Assembly: GCA_036376275.1 (NCBI GenBank)
Contig: DASVAP010000258.1
Location: 62,001-126,000, forward strand
DNA: 64,000 nt
Direction: 5' to 3'
From: JABFRZ01 sp036376275
GTDB taxonomy: Bacteria; Planctomycetota; UBA1135; GCA-002686595
Below are positions 44,984 to 53,664 of this stretch, in pieces (position 1 is the stretch's first letter; every line of letters starts with the position of its first letter). The translations under genes were made by a program, and so were the position numbers. Below the pieces are notes generated by a model. That model had not been told where the DNA came from and ran no database searches. It worked only from the letters and a program-made list of their open reading frames with translations.

Positions 44984-45697
44984 GTGCGGCGCGTCGTCCT
45001 GGTCCTCGGTCTGGCCACGAGCTGCGCCGCGCCGGGCGGCGCCGCCTGGAGCGGCGAGCTCGCGAGCTGGGGCACGCTGCGAGCGGTCCTGCGCGATGGC
45101 GAGGACCAGGCCCGGGTGACGCTGGCGGAGGTCGCGCGCGACGACGTGTACGCGCTCGGCGCGCTGGCGGAGCTCGCCGGCGAGATCACGATCGTCGACG
45201 GCGACGTCTGGATCACGCGGGGAGACCCCGAGACACCGGCGACGACGTGCGGGTCGCCCGGCGACGCGGCCGCGGCGCTGCTCTTCGCCTGCGAGGTGCG
45301 GGCCTGGCGCGCGTTCCCGATCGAGCACGACATCGCGCCGGACGAGCTGGACGCCTTCGTCGAGCGCTGCGCGCTGCGCGCGGGGCTCGACACGACGCGC
45401 CCCTTTCCGTTCCTGGTCGAGGGACGGCTGACGGATCTCGCGCTGCACGTCGTCGCCGGCGAGTGCCCGCTGCGCGCCCGCGCGCGCGGCGCGAGCACGC
45501 GAGCCTTCGAGCTCGAGCGCGCCCGGCTCGACGGACGCCTGCTCGGGATCTACGCGCCCGACTCGGCCGGCGTCGTCTGTCCCCATGGCTCCCGCACGCA
45601 CGTCCACGCGCTGGTGGAACAGCCCGCGCCCCTGACCGGCCACGTCGAGCGCTGCGGAATCGCCACCGGCTCGATCCTGCGTTTGCCGGCCGAGTGA
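44984..45697 (+). CDS. Acetolactate decarboxylase-like exported protein
   Basis: 237 residues from the GTG at 44984, with a hydrophobic N-terminus (VVLVLGLATSCAAPG) that may be a lipoprotein signal with Cys in LATSC. The body matches the alpha-acetolactate decarboxylase fold: LAEVARDDVYALGALAELAGEITIVDGDVWI, FVVEG-like PFLVEGRLTDLALHVV, then GVVCPHGSRTHVHALVEQPAPLTGHVERC. The H-V-H pair and the His in GHVE correspond to the three zinc ligands of that enzyme, which makes acetoin from acetolactate. Function outside the cytoplasm is unusual but known for Bacillus-type enzymes. It is divergent from the WD40 kinase and 48 nt ahead of the metallopeptidase gene. Family assignment is good; activity inferred. 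Confidence 0.72.
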   Translation: MRRVVLVLGLATSCAAPGGAAWSGELASWGTLRAVLRDGEDQARVTLAEVARDDVYALGALAELAGEITIVDGDVWITRGDPETPATTCGSPGDAAAALLFACEVRAWRAFPIEHDIAPDELDAFVERCALRAGLDTTRPFPFLVEGRLTDLALHVVAGECPLRARARGASTRAFELERARLDGRLLGIYAPDSAGVVCPHGSRTHVHALVEQPAPLTGHVERCGIATGSILRLPAE

Positions 45698-45745
45698 GGG
45701 TGCCCGGGGGGTCCCGGACGCGGTAGCATGGGCGGCGAGGGAGCC

Positions 45746-47269
45746 ATGCGGATCGCAGTCCGAGCCGGGCGGGGCGGGTCGTCGTGGGGGCAGCGCGTCG
45801 CCCTGCTCGTGGCGCTCGTCGCGCCGGCCGCGGCCGGCGAGGAGCGCTTCCCCGAGCTGGGCGTCGCGCTCGAGCCCCCGCCCCGCTACGCGATCCTGCC
45901 GGTGCCCTCGAACGAGCCCTGGGTCGTGCTGAAGTACGTGGCCGAGAACCGTGCCCGCAAGGGACCGCAGACGCGCGCGATCCTCGAGCTGGTGCGCATC
46001 CCCTGGCAGCCGGACCCGGATCCGCCGCCGAAGGTCCCGCCGATCAACTCGGTCGAGCGCTACTTCGAGCAGCGCCTGAAGCTCTGGACGATCGGCGCGT
46101 CGCGCGCGGCGACTAGGCCCAAGGACGGCTGGGAGTGCCAGGAGATGGACGTGCGCTGGAAGTCCGGCCAGACCGGCGTCGGCGTGTGGGCCTACGCGCA
46201 GCGCAACTCCGAGGGCACCTGGCTCCTGATCGGGCGCGCGCTCCAGGACGAGCTCGAGGACGAGGTCAAGGCCTGGCGCCGCACGGCCGAGCGCCTGGAG
46301 CTCTTCCCGCCCGTGCCTCCGAAGGACTCCGCGAAGTGGACGCGCTTCTACGAGAAGAACCCCCAGTTCCAGAACCCCGCCGTGCGCCTGCGCATCCGCG
46401 CGCGCCTGGTGGACGGCTGGGAGGCCGAGGACACCGAGAACTACCTGTGGGTGACGAGCACGCGCAAGGAGACGCTCGTCGCGCACCTGCAGAAGCGTCT
46501 GGAGGGCATCCGCCGCGCCTACGTCGAGCGCTTCCCGCCGGCGCGCGAGATCACCGCCGTCCCGACGGTGCGCCTGTGCCAGGACCAGGAGGAGTACCAC
46601 CGCTACGGCGGACCGACCGGCACGGCCGGCTACTGGAGCCCGTCGGCCGAGGAGCTGGTGCTGTTCGTCTTCGAGAACGACGAGGGCTGGCAGTCCGGCA
46701 AGGAGAACTCGCGCTCGGTCATGTACCACGAGGGCTTCCACCAGTACATCCACGTCGCGGTGGGCGAGCTGGCGCCGCACTCGTGGTTCAACGAGGGCTA
46801 CGGCGACTACTTCGGCGGCGCGAACTTCACCCAGACCGGCAAGCTGGGCCGCATCGACCCACACCCCTGGCGCCTCGGGCGCATCCAGGACGCGATCGAG
46901 CGCGGCCGCCACGTGAGCTGGTCGAAGATGATCCGCTACACGAAGGAGGAGTACTACGGCGCCGAGCGCTCGACGAACTACGCCATGGGCTGGTCGATGA
47001 TCTACTTCCTCGAGGAGTGCCGCGCGGCGCAGAAGCATCCGCTCTGGAAGAAGATCCTCCCGACCTACTTCGAGACCCTCAAGGCCGCCCACTTCCGCCA
47101 GCAGGAGCGCCTGGCGGCCGACGGCAAGGACGAGGACGAGGAGGCCGTCGCCAAGGCTGCCGAGGCGGCCCGCGAGGAGGCCGTGAAGGCGGCCTTCGAT
47201 GACGTGGACCTCTACGCGATCGAGGAGGCCTGGCGCGAGTACGTGCTGGAGCTGAAGGGGCCCAGGTAG
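45746..47269 (+). CDS. Exported zinc metallopeptidase-like protein (DUF1570 type)
   Basis: 507 residues from the ATG at 45746, which has a GAGGGAG purine stretch just ahead; an upstream in-frame ATG at 45728 overlaps a -10-like TAGCAT (45724-45729). A signal peptide (VALLVALVAPAAAG) follows. In the C-terminal half SVMYHEGFHQYIH gives the HExxH zinc motif, and PHSWFNEGYGDYFGG supplies the downstream Glu of gluzincins. Conserved flanks (LVLFVFENDEGWQ; YAMGWSMIYFLEE) match the DUF1570 group common in Planctomycetota. The last ~60 residues are charged, with a Glu/Ala/Lys-rich helix. Substrate unknown; location likely extracytoplasmic. Confidence 0.83.
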   Translation: MRIAVRAGRGGSSWGQRVALLVALVAPAAAGEERFPELGVALEPPPRYAILPVPSNEPWVVLKYVAENRARKGPQTRAILELVRIPWQPDPDPPPKVPPINSVERYFEQRLKLWTIGASRAATRPKDGWECQEMDVRWKSGQTGVGVWAYAQRNSEGTWLLIGRALQDELEDEVKAWRRTAERLELFPPVPPKDSAKWTRFYEKNPQFQNPAVRLRIRARLVDGWEAEDTENYLWVTSTRKETLVAHLQKRLEGIRRAYVERFPPAREITAVPTVRLCQDQEEYHRYGGPTGTAGYWSPSAEELVLFVFENDEGWQSGKENSRSVMYHEGFHQYIHVAVGELAPHSWFNEGYGDYFGGANFTQTGKLGRIDPHPWRLGRIQDAIERGRHVSWSKMIRYTKEEYYGAERSTNYAMGWSMIYFLEECRAAQKHPLWKKILPTYFETLKAAHFRQQERLAADGKDEDEEAVAKAAEAAREEAVKAAFDDVDLYAIEEAWREYVLELKGPR

Positions 47270-47321
47270 GTCCAGACCCACGCCGTACACAGGTGCCCGA
47301 CGAGCCGTCACGCGGGGCGGC

Positions 47322-47327
47322 TAGGCT
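47322..47327 (+). promoter_or_regulatory. -10-like TAGGCT upstream of the ornithine-cyclodeaminase-like gene
   Basis: TAGGCT in an otherwise GC-rich spacer, 6 nt ahead of a GTG (47334) that opens a 17-codon frame, and 56 nt ahead of the enzyme start. Confidence 0.4.
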
Positions 47328-47333
47328 GGACGC

Positions 47334-47387
47334 GTGGTTCTCGCCAGCGACGTGGAGTGGCTTCCCACGGTCTCGGGTGGGTCGTGA
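47334..47387 (+). CDS. Possible 17-codon leader peptide
   Basis: GTG at 47334 to TGA at 47385-47387 (VVLASDVEWLPTVSGGS). The GTG is 6 nt from TAGGCT, as in other leaderless-looking genes here. Its TGA overlaps the GTG start at 47384 of the next gene (GTGA). It may couple or attenuate translation of the downstream enzyme. No conservation evidence is available, so this is tentative. Confidence 0.25.
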   Translation: MVLASDVEWLPTVSGGS

Positions 47388-48394
47388 CGGAGACCTCGGG
47401 TTCCACGCCGGTCCTCCTGCTCCCGAGGAGCGCGATCCCCGCGCTCCTCACCCTCGATGAGTGCCGCGAGGCCGTGGAGCGGGCCTTCCGGCTGCTCGGC
47501 GAGGGCAAGGTCCCTCCGCCGGAGACCCTCGGGGTCCACGTCGAGGAAGGCGGCTTCCACGTCAAGGCGGGAGCGGCCATCCTCGAGCAGCCCTGGTTCG
47601 TCGCCAAGATCAACGCGAACTTCCCCGCGAACCCGGCGCGCTCCGGTCTGCCGACGATCCAGGGGCTCGCCGTCCTGTTCGATGCCGGGGACGGGCGGCC
47701 GCTCGCGGTGCTCGACTCGAGCGAGCTGACCTGCGTGCGCACCGCGGCCGCCACCGCCGTCGCGGCGAAGGTCCTGGCCCGGCCCGCGGCGGAGGTCGCG
47801 ACGATCGTGGGCTGCGGCCGGCAGGCGGCCGCGCAGCTCCGGGCTCTGCTGCGGGTGCTGCCCCTGCGCCGGGTGCAGGCCCTCGACGCGCTCCCGGGGC
47901 GGGCGGAGGCCTTCGCGCGTGCGATGGCGGCGGAGCTCGGGATCGAGGTCTCCCCGGGCCGCGATCTCGCTGCGGCGCTCGCGCAGAGCGACGTGCTCGT
48001 CACCTGTACGCCCGCGCGGGCAGCCTTCGTCCGGAAGCGCGACGTGCGCCCGGGGACCTTCGTCGCCGCCGTGGGGGCGGACAGCGAGGGCAAGCACGAG
48101 ATCGAGGAGGAGCTGATGGCCTCCGCTTCCGTCTTCGTCGACCTGCTCCCGCAGGCAGCGCGCATCGGCGATCTCCAGCACGCCCTCGCCCGCGGCACGA
48201 TGACCAGGGAGGACGTGCGCGCGGAGCTCGGCGCCGTCGTCGCGGGTCGTGCCCCGGGGCGCGTCGCTCCCGACGAGATCACGATCTTCGACAGCACGGG
48301 CATCGCGCTCCAGGACCTGGTCACCGCCGTCGCGCTGGTCGAGGGTGCCCGGCGCGCGGGGGAGGGAGTCGCCCGCTTCGACTTCAGCGCCTAG
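47384..48394 (+). CDS. Ornithine cyclodeaminase / mu-crystallin family NAD(P)-dependent enzyme
   Basis: 336 residues from the GTG at 47384; a GTG at 47357 would add nine residues. N-terminus VLLLPRSAIPALLTLDECREAVERAFRLLGEGK, then GGFHVKAGAAIL with a catalytic-type Lys and LTCVRTAAATAVAAKVLA. The Rossmann segment is ATIVGCGRQAAAQLRALL, continuing DVLVTCTPARAAFV and GTFVAAVGADSEGKHEIEEEL. The family covers ornithine cyclodeaminase, alanine dehydrogenase and ketimine reductases; Asp-Ser in FDSTGIALQD near the C-terminus is conserved. The precise substrate is unknown. It stands alone on its strand and is followed by repeat copy 4, which belongs to the opposing gene. Confidence 0.87.
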   Translation: MTETSGSTPVLLLPRSAIPALLTLDECREAVERAFRLLGEGKVPPPETLGVHVEEGGFHVKAGAAILEQPWFVAKINANFPANPARSGLPTIQGLAVLFDAGDGRPLAVLDSSELTCVRTAAATAVAAKVLARPAAEVATIVGCGRQAAAQLRALLRVLPLRRVQALDALPGRAEAFARAMAAELGIEVSPGRDLAAALAQSDVLVTCTPARAAFVRKRDVRPGTFVAAVGADSEGKHEIEEELMASASVFVDLLPQAARIGDLQHALARGTMTREDVRAELGAVVAGRAPGRVAPDEITIFDSTGIALQDLVTAVALVEGARRAGEGVARFDFSA

Positions 48395-48460
48395 GGCGAG
48401 GTTCGAGGCCGGCGGTCGACCCGCTGGCTGGTGCCTCCATGTCAGCTCAGAACCTGAGCA

Positions 48461-48557
48461 AGAATCGGAAGGGGCGCGCGAGGATCGCGCGCCAGGACGA
48501 TCCAGAGAGCCTGGCAGAGCGCCGCGGCCGAAGGCCGCGGCACTTCTGCTCAGCCTC
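48461..48557 (-). repeat. Three-hairpin 3'-end element, copy 4
   Basis: On the minus strand, three bases past the regulator stop: GAGGCTGAGCAG, hairpin CCGCGGCC-TTC-GGCCGCGG, CCAGG-CTC-TCTGG, GGATCGTCCTGG, GGCGCGCG-ATCCT-CGCGCGCC, CCTTCCGATTC. The sequence agrees with copies 1 and 3 over nearly the whole length. Confidence 0.8.
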
Positions 48558-49910
48558 TCAGCCCGAGCCCGCGTACTTCTCCAGCTTGCTGTAGAGCGTC
48601 TTGGGCGAGACGCCGAGCTCGGCCGCGGCCGCGCGCTTGTTGCCGGCGTGCTTCTCGAGGGCGGCCAGCACCGCCAGGCGCTCGAGCTCCTCGACGTCGA
48701 GGGTCGGGAGCGCGCCGGCGCTGGCGGCGGGGCGGCGGCGGGTGGTGACGAGGCGCTCGACGTCGGCGGAGGTGATGGCGGGGCCGCTGGTGAGCGTCGC
48801 CAGGCGCGTGAGCGCGTTCTCGAGCTCGCGCACGTTGCCGGGCCAGGCGTGGTGGGCCAGGACCTCGAGCGCTCCGGGGGCGAAGGCGGCCGTGCGGCCG
48901 AGCTTGGCGCACTCGCGCTCGAGGAAGACCTGCGCGAGCTGGGCCACGTCGCCGGGGCGCGCGCGCAGGGGTGGGACGTCGATCACGAGCGGCGAGAGGC
49001 GGTAGTAGAGGTCCTCACGGAAGGTCTTCTGCTCGACCTCGGCCAGGAGGTCGCGGTGCGTGGCGGCCACCACGCGCACGTCGACCTTCTGCACGCGGTT
49101 GCCGCCCACGGCGCGTACCTCGCCGAACTGGATCGCGCGCAGCAGCACGGGCTGGACGCCGAGCGGCAGCTCGCCGAGCTCGTCCAGGAACAGCGTGCCG
49201 CCGTGGGCCGCCTCGAACAGGCCCGTGCGGCGGCGGTCGGCGCCGGTGAAGGCCCCGCGCTCGTGGCCGAAGAGCTCGCTCTCGATCAGGTTCTCGGGGA
49301 TCGCGCCGCAGTGCACGACCACGAAGGGCCGCGCGGCGCGCGGGCCCTGGGCGTGGATCGCGCGCGCGACCAGCTCCTTGCCCGTGCCGCTCTCGCCCAG
49401 CACCAGTACCGGCGCGTCGCTGCCGGCCACGCGCGCGATCAGCTCGCGCAGGGCCTGCATCGGTGCCGAATCGCCGAGCAGCGTGGTCGCGCCGTCCTCG
49501 CCCTCCGTCAGGCGCCGCAGGCGCCGGTTCTCCTGCAGGAGGTCGCGCTGCGAGCAGGCGCGCGTCAGCACGCGCTCGAGGGCCTCCAGCGGCACGGGCT
49601 TGGTCAGGAAATCGTGCGCGCCGCGGCGCATGGCCTCGACCGCCTCGCGCACGGCGCCGTGGCCGGTCAGCATCACGATCGGCAGGGCCTCGTCGATCGC
49701 GCGCAGCTTCTGCAGCAGCTCGAGCCCGTCCATGCCCGGCAGGCGCAGGTCGATCAGGGCCACGTCGAAGGGCGTCTTCGCGGCCGCCTCCAGGGCCGCG
49801 CGCGGCTCGGCGAAGGCCGCCACCTCGAGCCCGAAGTCCTGCAGCTCGCGCTCGAGCACCTGGCGCAGGGCATGGTCGTCGTCGACGAACAGGACGCGGC
49901 GATCCTTCAT
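48558..49910 (-). CDS. NtrC-type sigma-54-dependent response regulator
   Basis: 450 residues from the ATG at 49910. Receiver domain 1-120: VLFVDDDHALRQVL, phospho-acceptor Asp in VALIDLRLPGMDGL, and the conserved Lys in HDFLTKPV. AAA+ domain about 140-370: LGESGTGKELVARAIH, GAFTGADRR (sigma-54 loop intact), GTLFLDELGELPLG. C-terminal Fis-type helix-turn-helix: AGNKRAAAAELGVSPKTLYSKLEKY. It is phosphorylated by the kinase encoded immediately upstream; the ATGA overlap (49907-49910) shows coupling. It probably controls genes for membrane or envelope stress together with the transporter in the same operon, which is inference. Confidence 0.95.
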   Translation of the reverse strand: MKDRRVLFVDDDHALRQVLERELQDFGLEVAAFAEPRAALEAAAKTPFDVALIDLRLPGMDGLELLQKLRAIDEALPIVMLTGHGAVREAVEAMRRGAHDFLTKPVPLEALERVLTRACSQRDLLQENRRLRRLTEGEDGATTLLGDSAPMQALRELIARVAGSDAPVLVLGESGTGKELVARAIHAQGPRAARPFVVVHCGAIPENLIESELFGHERGAFTGADRRRTGLFEAAHGGTLFLDELGELPLGVQPVLLRAIQFGEVRAVGGNRVQKVDVRVVAATHRDLLAEVEQKTFREDLYYRLSPLVIDVPPLRARPGDVAQLAQVFLERECAKLGRTAAFAPGALEVLAHHAWPGNVRELENALTRLATLTSGPAITSADVERLVTTRRRPAASAGALPTLDVEELERLAVLAALEKHAGNKRAAAAELGVSPKTLYSKLEKYAGSG

Positions 49911-51436
49911 GGTCTGGGTGGGGTCTGGGCGTCGAGCGGGATGCGGACGCGGAAGCGCGCCCCGCCGGCGGGCGAGCGCGCGACGGCGACCGTGCCGCCG
50001 TGGCCCTCGACGATGGCGGCGACGAGCGAGAGGCCGAGCCCCGTGCCCTCGCCGGGCGGCTTGGTGGTGAAGAAGGGCTCGAAGACACGCTCGACCAGCT
50101 CGGGCGGGACCCCGCTGCCCTCGTCGTCCACGTCGAGCACGGCGAAGCCGCCCTCGCGCGCCGCCTCGACGCGCACGAGCTTGCCGGCCGGGCTGGCGTC
50201 GCGCGCGTTCAGGACGAGGTTGACCAGGGCCTGCAGGAGCTCGCCGGAGTTGCCGCGCACGGCGAGGCCCGCCGGGGCCTCGATCTCGAGCCGCACGCTG
50301 CGGCGCTCGAGCTGGTGCCGGGTCACGCGCTGGAGCTCCTGGAGCAGCGTGGCCACCACGACGCGTCCGTGGGGCGCCGGGTCGGCGCGCGCCAGGGTCA
50401 GGAGCCGCTGGGTGATGTCGCGCGCCCGGTAGGCCTCGGAGGCGATCGTGCGGAAGTACTCGGTCTCCTCCTTCGGGTCGAGCGTGCCGCGCTCGAGGCG
50501 GCGCTGCATGCCCTCGGCGGCGGTGGCGATCGTGGCCAGCGGGTTGTTGATCTCGTGCGCCACGCCGGCCGCGAGGACGCCCAGGTCGGCGTAGCGCGCG
50601 GCGCGCGCCAGCTCGCGCGTCTTGGTGGCCACACGCTCCTCGAGCGCGCTCTGCGTGGCCGCCACGCGCGCCGCCATCTCGTCGAAGGCGCGCGCCAGGG
50701 CCCCGATCTCGTCGCGGTTCTTCAGCGCGGTCCCGGGCCGGAAGTCGCCGCGCCCCAGGGCCTCGGCGCGGCGCTCCAGCAGCCGCAGCGGGCGCACGAC
50801 GTTGTGCAGCACGACCCACAGGAGCCCGACGAAGCCCAGGGCCGCCACGGCCACGGTGATCAGCATCACGCGTACGGCGCTGCGCGAGCGCTCGCGCAGG
50901 TCGGCCTCGGCGTGCTCGGCCTCCTCGCGCGCCTCCTCCTCCAGGTCCTCGCCCGTCTGGCGCATCTCGGCGATCGCCTCCAGGTCGAGCGGGATCTCGC
51001 CGTCGAGCCGCGCCTCCACGCGCTGGTCCAGGGCGGCCATGCGCGCGTCGAGCGCGCGCGTCAGCTCGAGCTCCTCCGCCTGGTGGGCCGAGCGCGAGGG
51101 GTCCTGGCCCGGCGCGTCGTCCATCGCGTGCAGGATCGCGCGCACGTCGCGGATCTGCATGCGCAGGAACTCGCGTGGTTCGGGCGAGTCGCCGGCCTCG
51201 TCCAGCACCGCCAGCATCAGCCCGATCGACTCGAAGTGCGCCTCGAGGTCGTTGGCCAGCGCCAGCTCGCGCGATTCCTCCAGCAGCCGCCGCGCGTCGG
51301 TGCGCAGCGCGACGAACTGGTGCATGCCGACCGCGCACACGCCCGCCAGGAGCGTGAAGAGCCCCAGGGCGAACAGCCCGAGCTTGCGGCGCAGCGGGAA
51401 GGGGACGAAGCGCTCCAAGGTCCTGGATTGTGTCAT
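49907..51436 (-). CDS. Membrane sensor histidine kinase with HAMP domain
   Basis: 509 residues. First helix KLGLFALGLFTLLAGVCAVGM (about 22-42), then an extracytoplasmic helical sensor (about 43-190) with long charged coils, second helix VMLITVAVAALGFVGLLWVVL, then HAMP (NVVRPLRLLERRAEALGRGDF). The dimerisation/phosphoacceptor helix is LGVLAAGVAHEINNPLATIATAAEGM, with the H-box His. The ATPase part has LVLNARDASP (N box), VDDEGSGVP (G1) and GEGTGLGLSLV (G2). It autophosphorylates and passes the phosphate to the NtrC-type partner. Its start overlaps the stop of the transporter gene (ATGA, 51433-51436). The coiled sensor with no known ligand pocket may read the transporter itself. Confidence 0.95.
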   Translation of the reverse strand: MTQSRTLERFVPFPLRRKLGLFALGLFTLLAGVCAVGMHQFVALRTDARRLLEESRELALANDLEAHFESIGLMLAVLDEAGDSPEPREFLRMQIRDVRAILHAMDDAPGQDPSRSAHQAEELELTRALDARMAALDQRVEARLDGEIPLDLEAIAEMRQTGEDLEEEAREEAEHAEADLRERSRSAVRVMLITVAVAALGFVGLLWVVLHNVVRPLRLLERRAEALGRGDFRPGTALKNRDEIGALARAFDEMAARVAATQSALEERVATKTRELARAARYADLGVLAAGVAHEINNPLATIATAAEGMQRRLERGTLDPKEETEYFRTIASEAYRARDITQRLLTLARADPAPHGRVVVATLLQELQRVTRHQLERRSVRLEIEAPAGLAVRGNSGELLQALVNLVLNARDASPAGKLVRVEAAREGGFAVLDVDDEGSGVPPELVERVFEPFFTTKPPGEGTGLGLSLVAAIVEGHGGTVAVARSPAGGARFRVRIPLDAQTPPRP

Positions 51437-53391
51437 CGGCGCGGGCCGGCTCCAGCGCCGCGCAGGAGGAGCGCCGGCAGGAGCAGCACGTTGGCGCCCC
51501 AGGCCGCCAGGATCGAGCCGGCCGCCAGCACGCCGAACTCGCGCGTCGTCGTCAGCTCGCCCACCAGGCCCGCCAGGAAGGCGAGCGCCAGCACCAGGGC
51601 CGTGATCGAGAGCGCGCGCCCGCTGCGCTGCAGGGTGCGCGCCACCGCCAGGCGCGCGCCGGCCGTGCTCCGCGCCGCGCGATAGCCGTGCAGGAAGTAG
51701 ATCGCGTTGTCGATCACGAGCCCGAGCACGACCGAGCCGATCATGGCCGAGGCGACGGAGAGCGGCCGGCCGGCCAGCGCCAGGCCGCCGTGCATCAGCA
51801 GGCACGGCAGGGCGTTGGCCGCCAGCGCCAGGGCCGTCAGGCGCAGCGAGCGCAGCCCGAGCCACACGCAGGGCCCGAGCGCGAGGAAGGTCGCCGCCAG
51901 GCCGTAGACCTCGCCGCGCACGATCGCGCCCGAGTCGCGCGCCATGCGCACGGCCGGGCCCATCGCCAGGGCTCGCTCCCAGCCGCGCTCCCGCGCCAGC
52001 TCCTCGGCCGCCGTGAAGGTCGCCTCGCGCGCGGTGCTCCCCGCCGGTGCGAGCAGCAGCGCGACCAGCCCGGTCCCGTCCGCCGCCGTGCGCGGCGGTC
52101 CGGCCGGTCCGACCACGCCATCGAGCCCGAGCAGCGCCTGCTGCAGCCCGAGCAGCGCGAGGAGCCCGCCCTTCGGCCCCGGCGGCGGCAGCAGCACGTC
52201 GAAGACCTCCGTGCCGCCCAGGCGCGCGCCGATGCGCGCCGTCGCCTCGCGGAACGGATGGTGCGCCGGCAGGATGCGCAGCGGATCGTTGTCGACCGTC
52301 AAGCGCGTCCAGGCCCAGCCGAGCAGCGCGGCCGCCAGCAGCGCGCCGAGCGCGATCGGCTGCGCGCGGCGCGCCAGGGCGCAGGCGAGCACGGCCGAGG
52401 CCGGGCGCCAGGCCCCGTGCCCGGCCGCGCGCGGGATCAGGCGCGCCGAGCGCGCCGCGAGCCGCAGGAACGGCGGCAGCGCGGTGAAGGCCAGGACGAC
52501 CGTCACGACCACGCCCGCCGCCGCGAGCTGGCCGAAGCGATCGATGGCCGGGATCGGGCTCGCCGCGAGGGCCAGGAAGCCGACCACCGTCGTCGCCGCG
52601 CAGCCCAGGGCGGGCACCCGCACGTCGCGCACCGCCCGGCACGAGGCCTCGACCGGCTCCGCGCCGCGCGCGCGCTCCTCGAGATACGCGTCCAGGAGGT
52701 GCACCGAGCCGGCCACGCCCACCGCCAGCAGCACCGGCGGGAGCAGCGCCGTCACCGGGTTGATCGCGTAGCCCAGGGCGAACTGCAGCGCTCCGACCCA
52801 GGCGATCCCCCCCAGGGCCGGCAGCATCGCGCCCAGCGCAAGCGCGGGGCTGCGGTACACCAACAGGAGCAGGAGGAACAGCACCCCGGCGACGAGCGGC
52901 ACGATGCGGCGCTGCTCGGCGTCCAGCGCGGCCGCCAGGGCCGCCTCGCCGGCCGGCGTGCCCGAGACGGAGAGCGCGTGCGTGCCGGGCGCGCTCGCCT
53001 CGGCCGCCGCGACGAGGGTCGCGAGGTTCGCGCCCACGCCGCCCGACGCGTCCCGGCGCAGGGTCAGGGCCAGCAGGCGCTCGTCCTCCTCCGCGCCCGG
53101 CAGGACCAGGCACTGCTCGGCCTCCGGCCGCGCCCGCAGGTCCGCGACCCAGGCCTCCAGGGCCTCCTCCTCCGACTCGGCACCCTCCGCGCGCGGCGCC
53201 AGCAGCAGCACCAGGGTCGCGTCGTGCCCGAACAGCCGCTCGCGCTCCTCCTCGGCGCGGGCCTCGACCCGCCCGGTCGAGCGCATCGAACGGTTCTCGA
53301 CGTCGAGCTCGAGCCGCGCCGCGCGCGAGCCCGCCCAGGCCGTGGCCCCGGCCAGGACGAGCAGCAGGAAGAGATCGGACCGGGAGCGCAC
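51433..53391 (-). CDS. RND/MMPL-like transporter
   Basis: 652 residues from the GTG at 53391, the only sensible in-frame start before the first helix (SDLFLLLVLAGATAWAG). Layout: helix 1, extracytoplasmic domain, helices 2-6 (e.g. IVPLVAGVLFLLLLLVY, ALGAMLPALGGIAWVGALQFALG with INPVTALLPPVLLAVGVAGSVHLLDAYLE), then a second half repeating the plan (YGLAATFLALGPCVWLGL, SVASAMIGSVVLGLVIDNAIYFLHGYR). The D-N-A-I-Y-F-L-H-G/V-H-L-L-D motifs match the sterol-sensing-like core of RND exporters such as MMPL and hopanoid-linked proteins. It is compact for the family. It probably moves lipids or hydrophobic compounds using the proton gradient. It is first in the operon with the two-component pair. No membrane-fusion or outer-membrane partner is present. 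Confidence 0.87.
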   Translation of the reverse strand: MRSRSDLFLLLVLAGATAWAGSRAARLELDVENRSMRSTGRVEARAEEERERLFGHDATLVLLLAPRAEGAESEEEALEAWVADLRARPEAEQCLVLPGAEEDERLLALTLRRDASGGVGANLATLVAAAEASAPGTHALSVSGTPAGEAALAAALDAEQRRIVPLVAGVLFLLLLLVYRSPALALGAMLPALGGIAWVGALQFALGYAINPVTALLPPVLLAVGVAGSVHLLDAYLEERARGAEPVEASCRAVRDVRVPALGCAATTVVGFLALAASPIPAIDRFGQLAAAGVVVTVVLAFTALPPFLRLAARSARLIPRAAGHGAWRPASAVLACALARRAQPIALGALLAAALLGWAWTRLTVDNDPLRILPAHHPFREATARIGARLGGTEVFDVLLPPPGPKGGLLALLGLQQALLGLDGVVGPAGPPRTAADGTGLVALLLAPAGSTAREATFTAAEELARERGWERALAMGPAVRMARDSGAIVRGEVYGLAATFLALGPCVWLGLRSLRLTALALAANALPCLLMHGGLALAGRPLSVASAMIGSVVLGLVIDNAIYFLHGYRAARSTAGARLAVARTLQRSGRALSITALVLALAFLAGLVGELTTTREFGVLAAGSILAAWGANVLLLPALLLRGAGAGPRR

Positions 53392-53664
53392 GCGGAGGGG
53401 CCGGAGCCTCGGGGGAGCGCGAAGAGCATGCCGCCACCGGCACGGGGGTGCGAGGAATCCTCCTGGCGCGGCGGGAAGCGCGCGCGACGGCCGAGCCCGA
53501 CTCTCCCGCGCACGGCACGCGATCGACCCCGCACTCCCCCTCGGCCCGGGCGACCTCCGCCGAATCGAAACGATCGGGCGTGGAGGTTGGAAACGCCCAC
53601 GATGCCGGGACCGGCCCCGAACACGCCGCGCGGCCTGGACCGGGCCTTGCGAAACACCGCGGCG

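Noticed and set aside
53576..53604. RNA thermometer or riboswitch at the YceI gene (GGGCGT hairpin with GGAGG in its loop)
   Set aside because: The Shine-Dalgarno would be exposed in the loop and too far from ATG 53602, and the real start is probably 53665; kept only as a remark.
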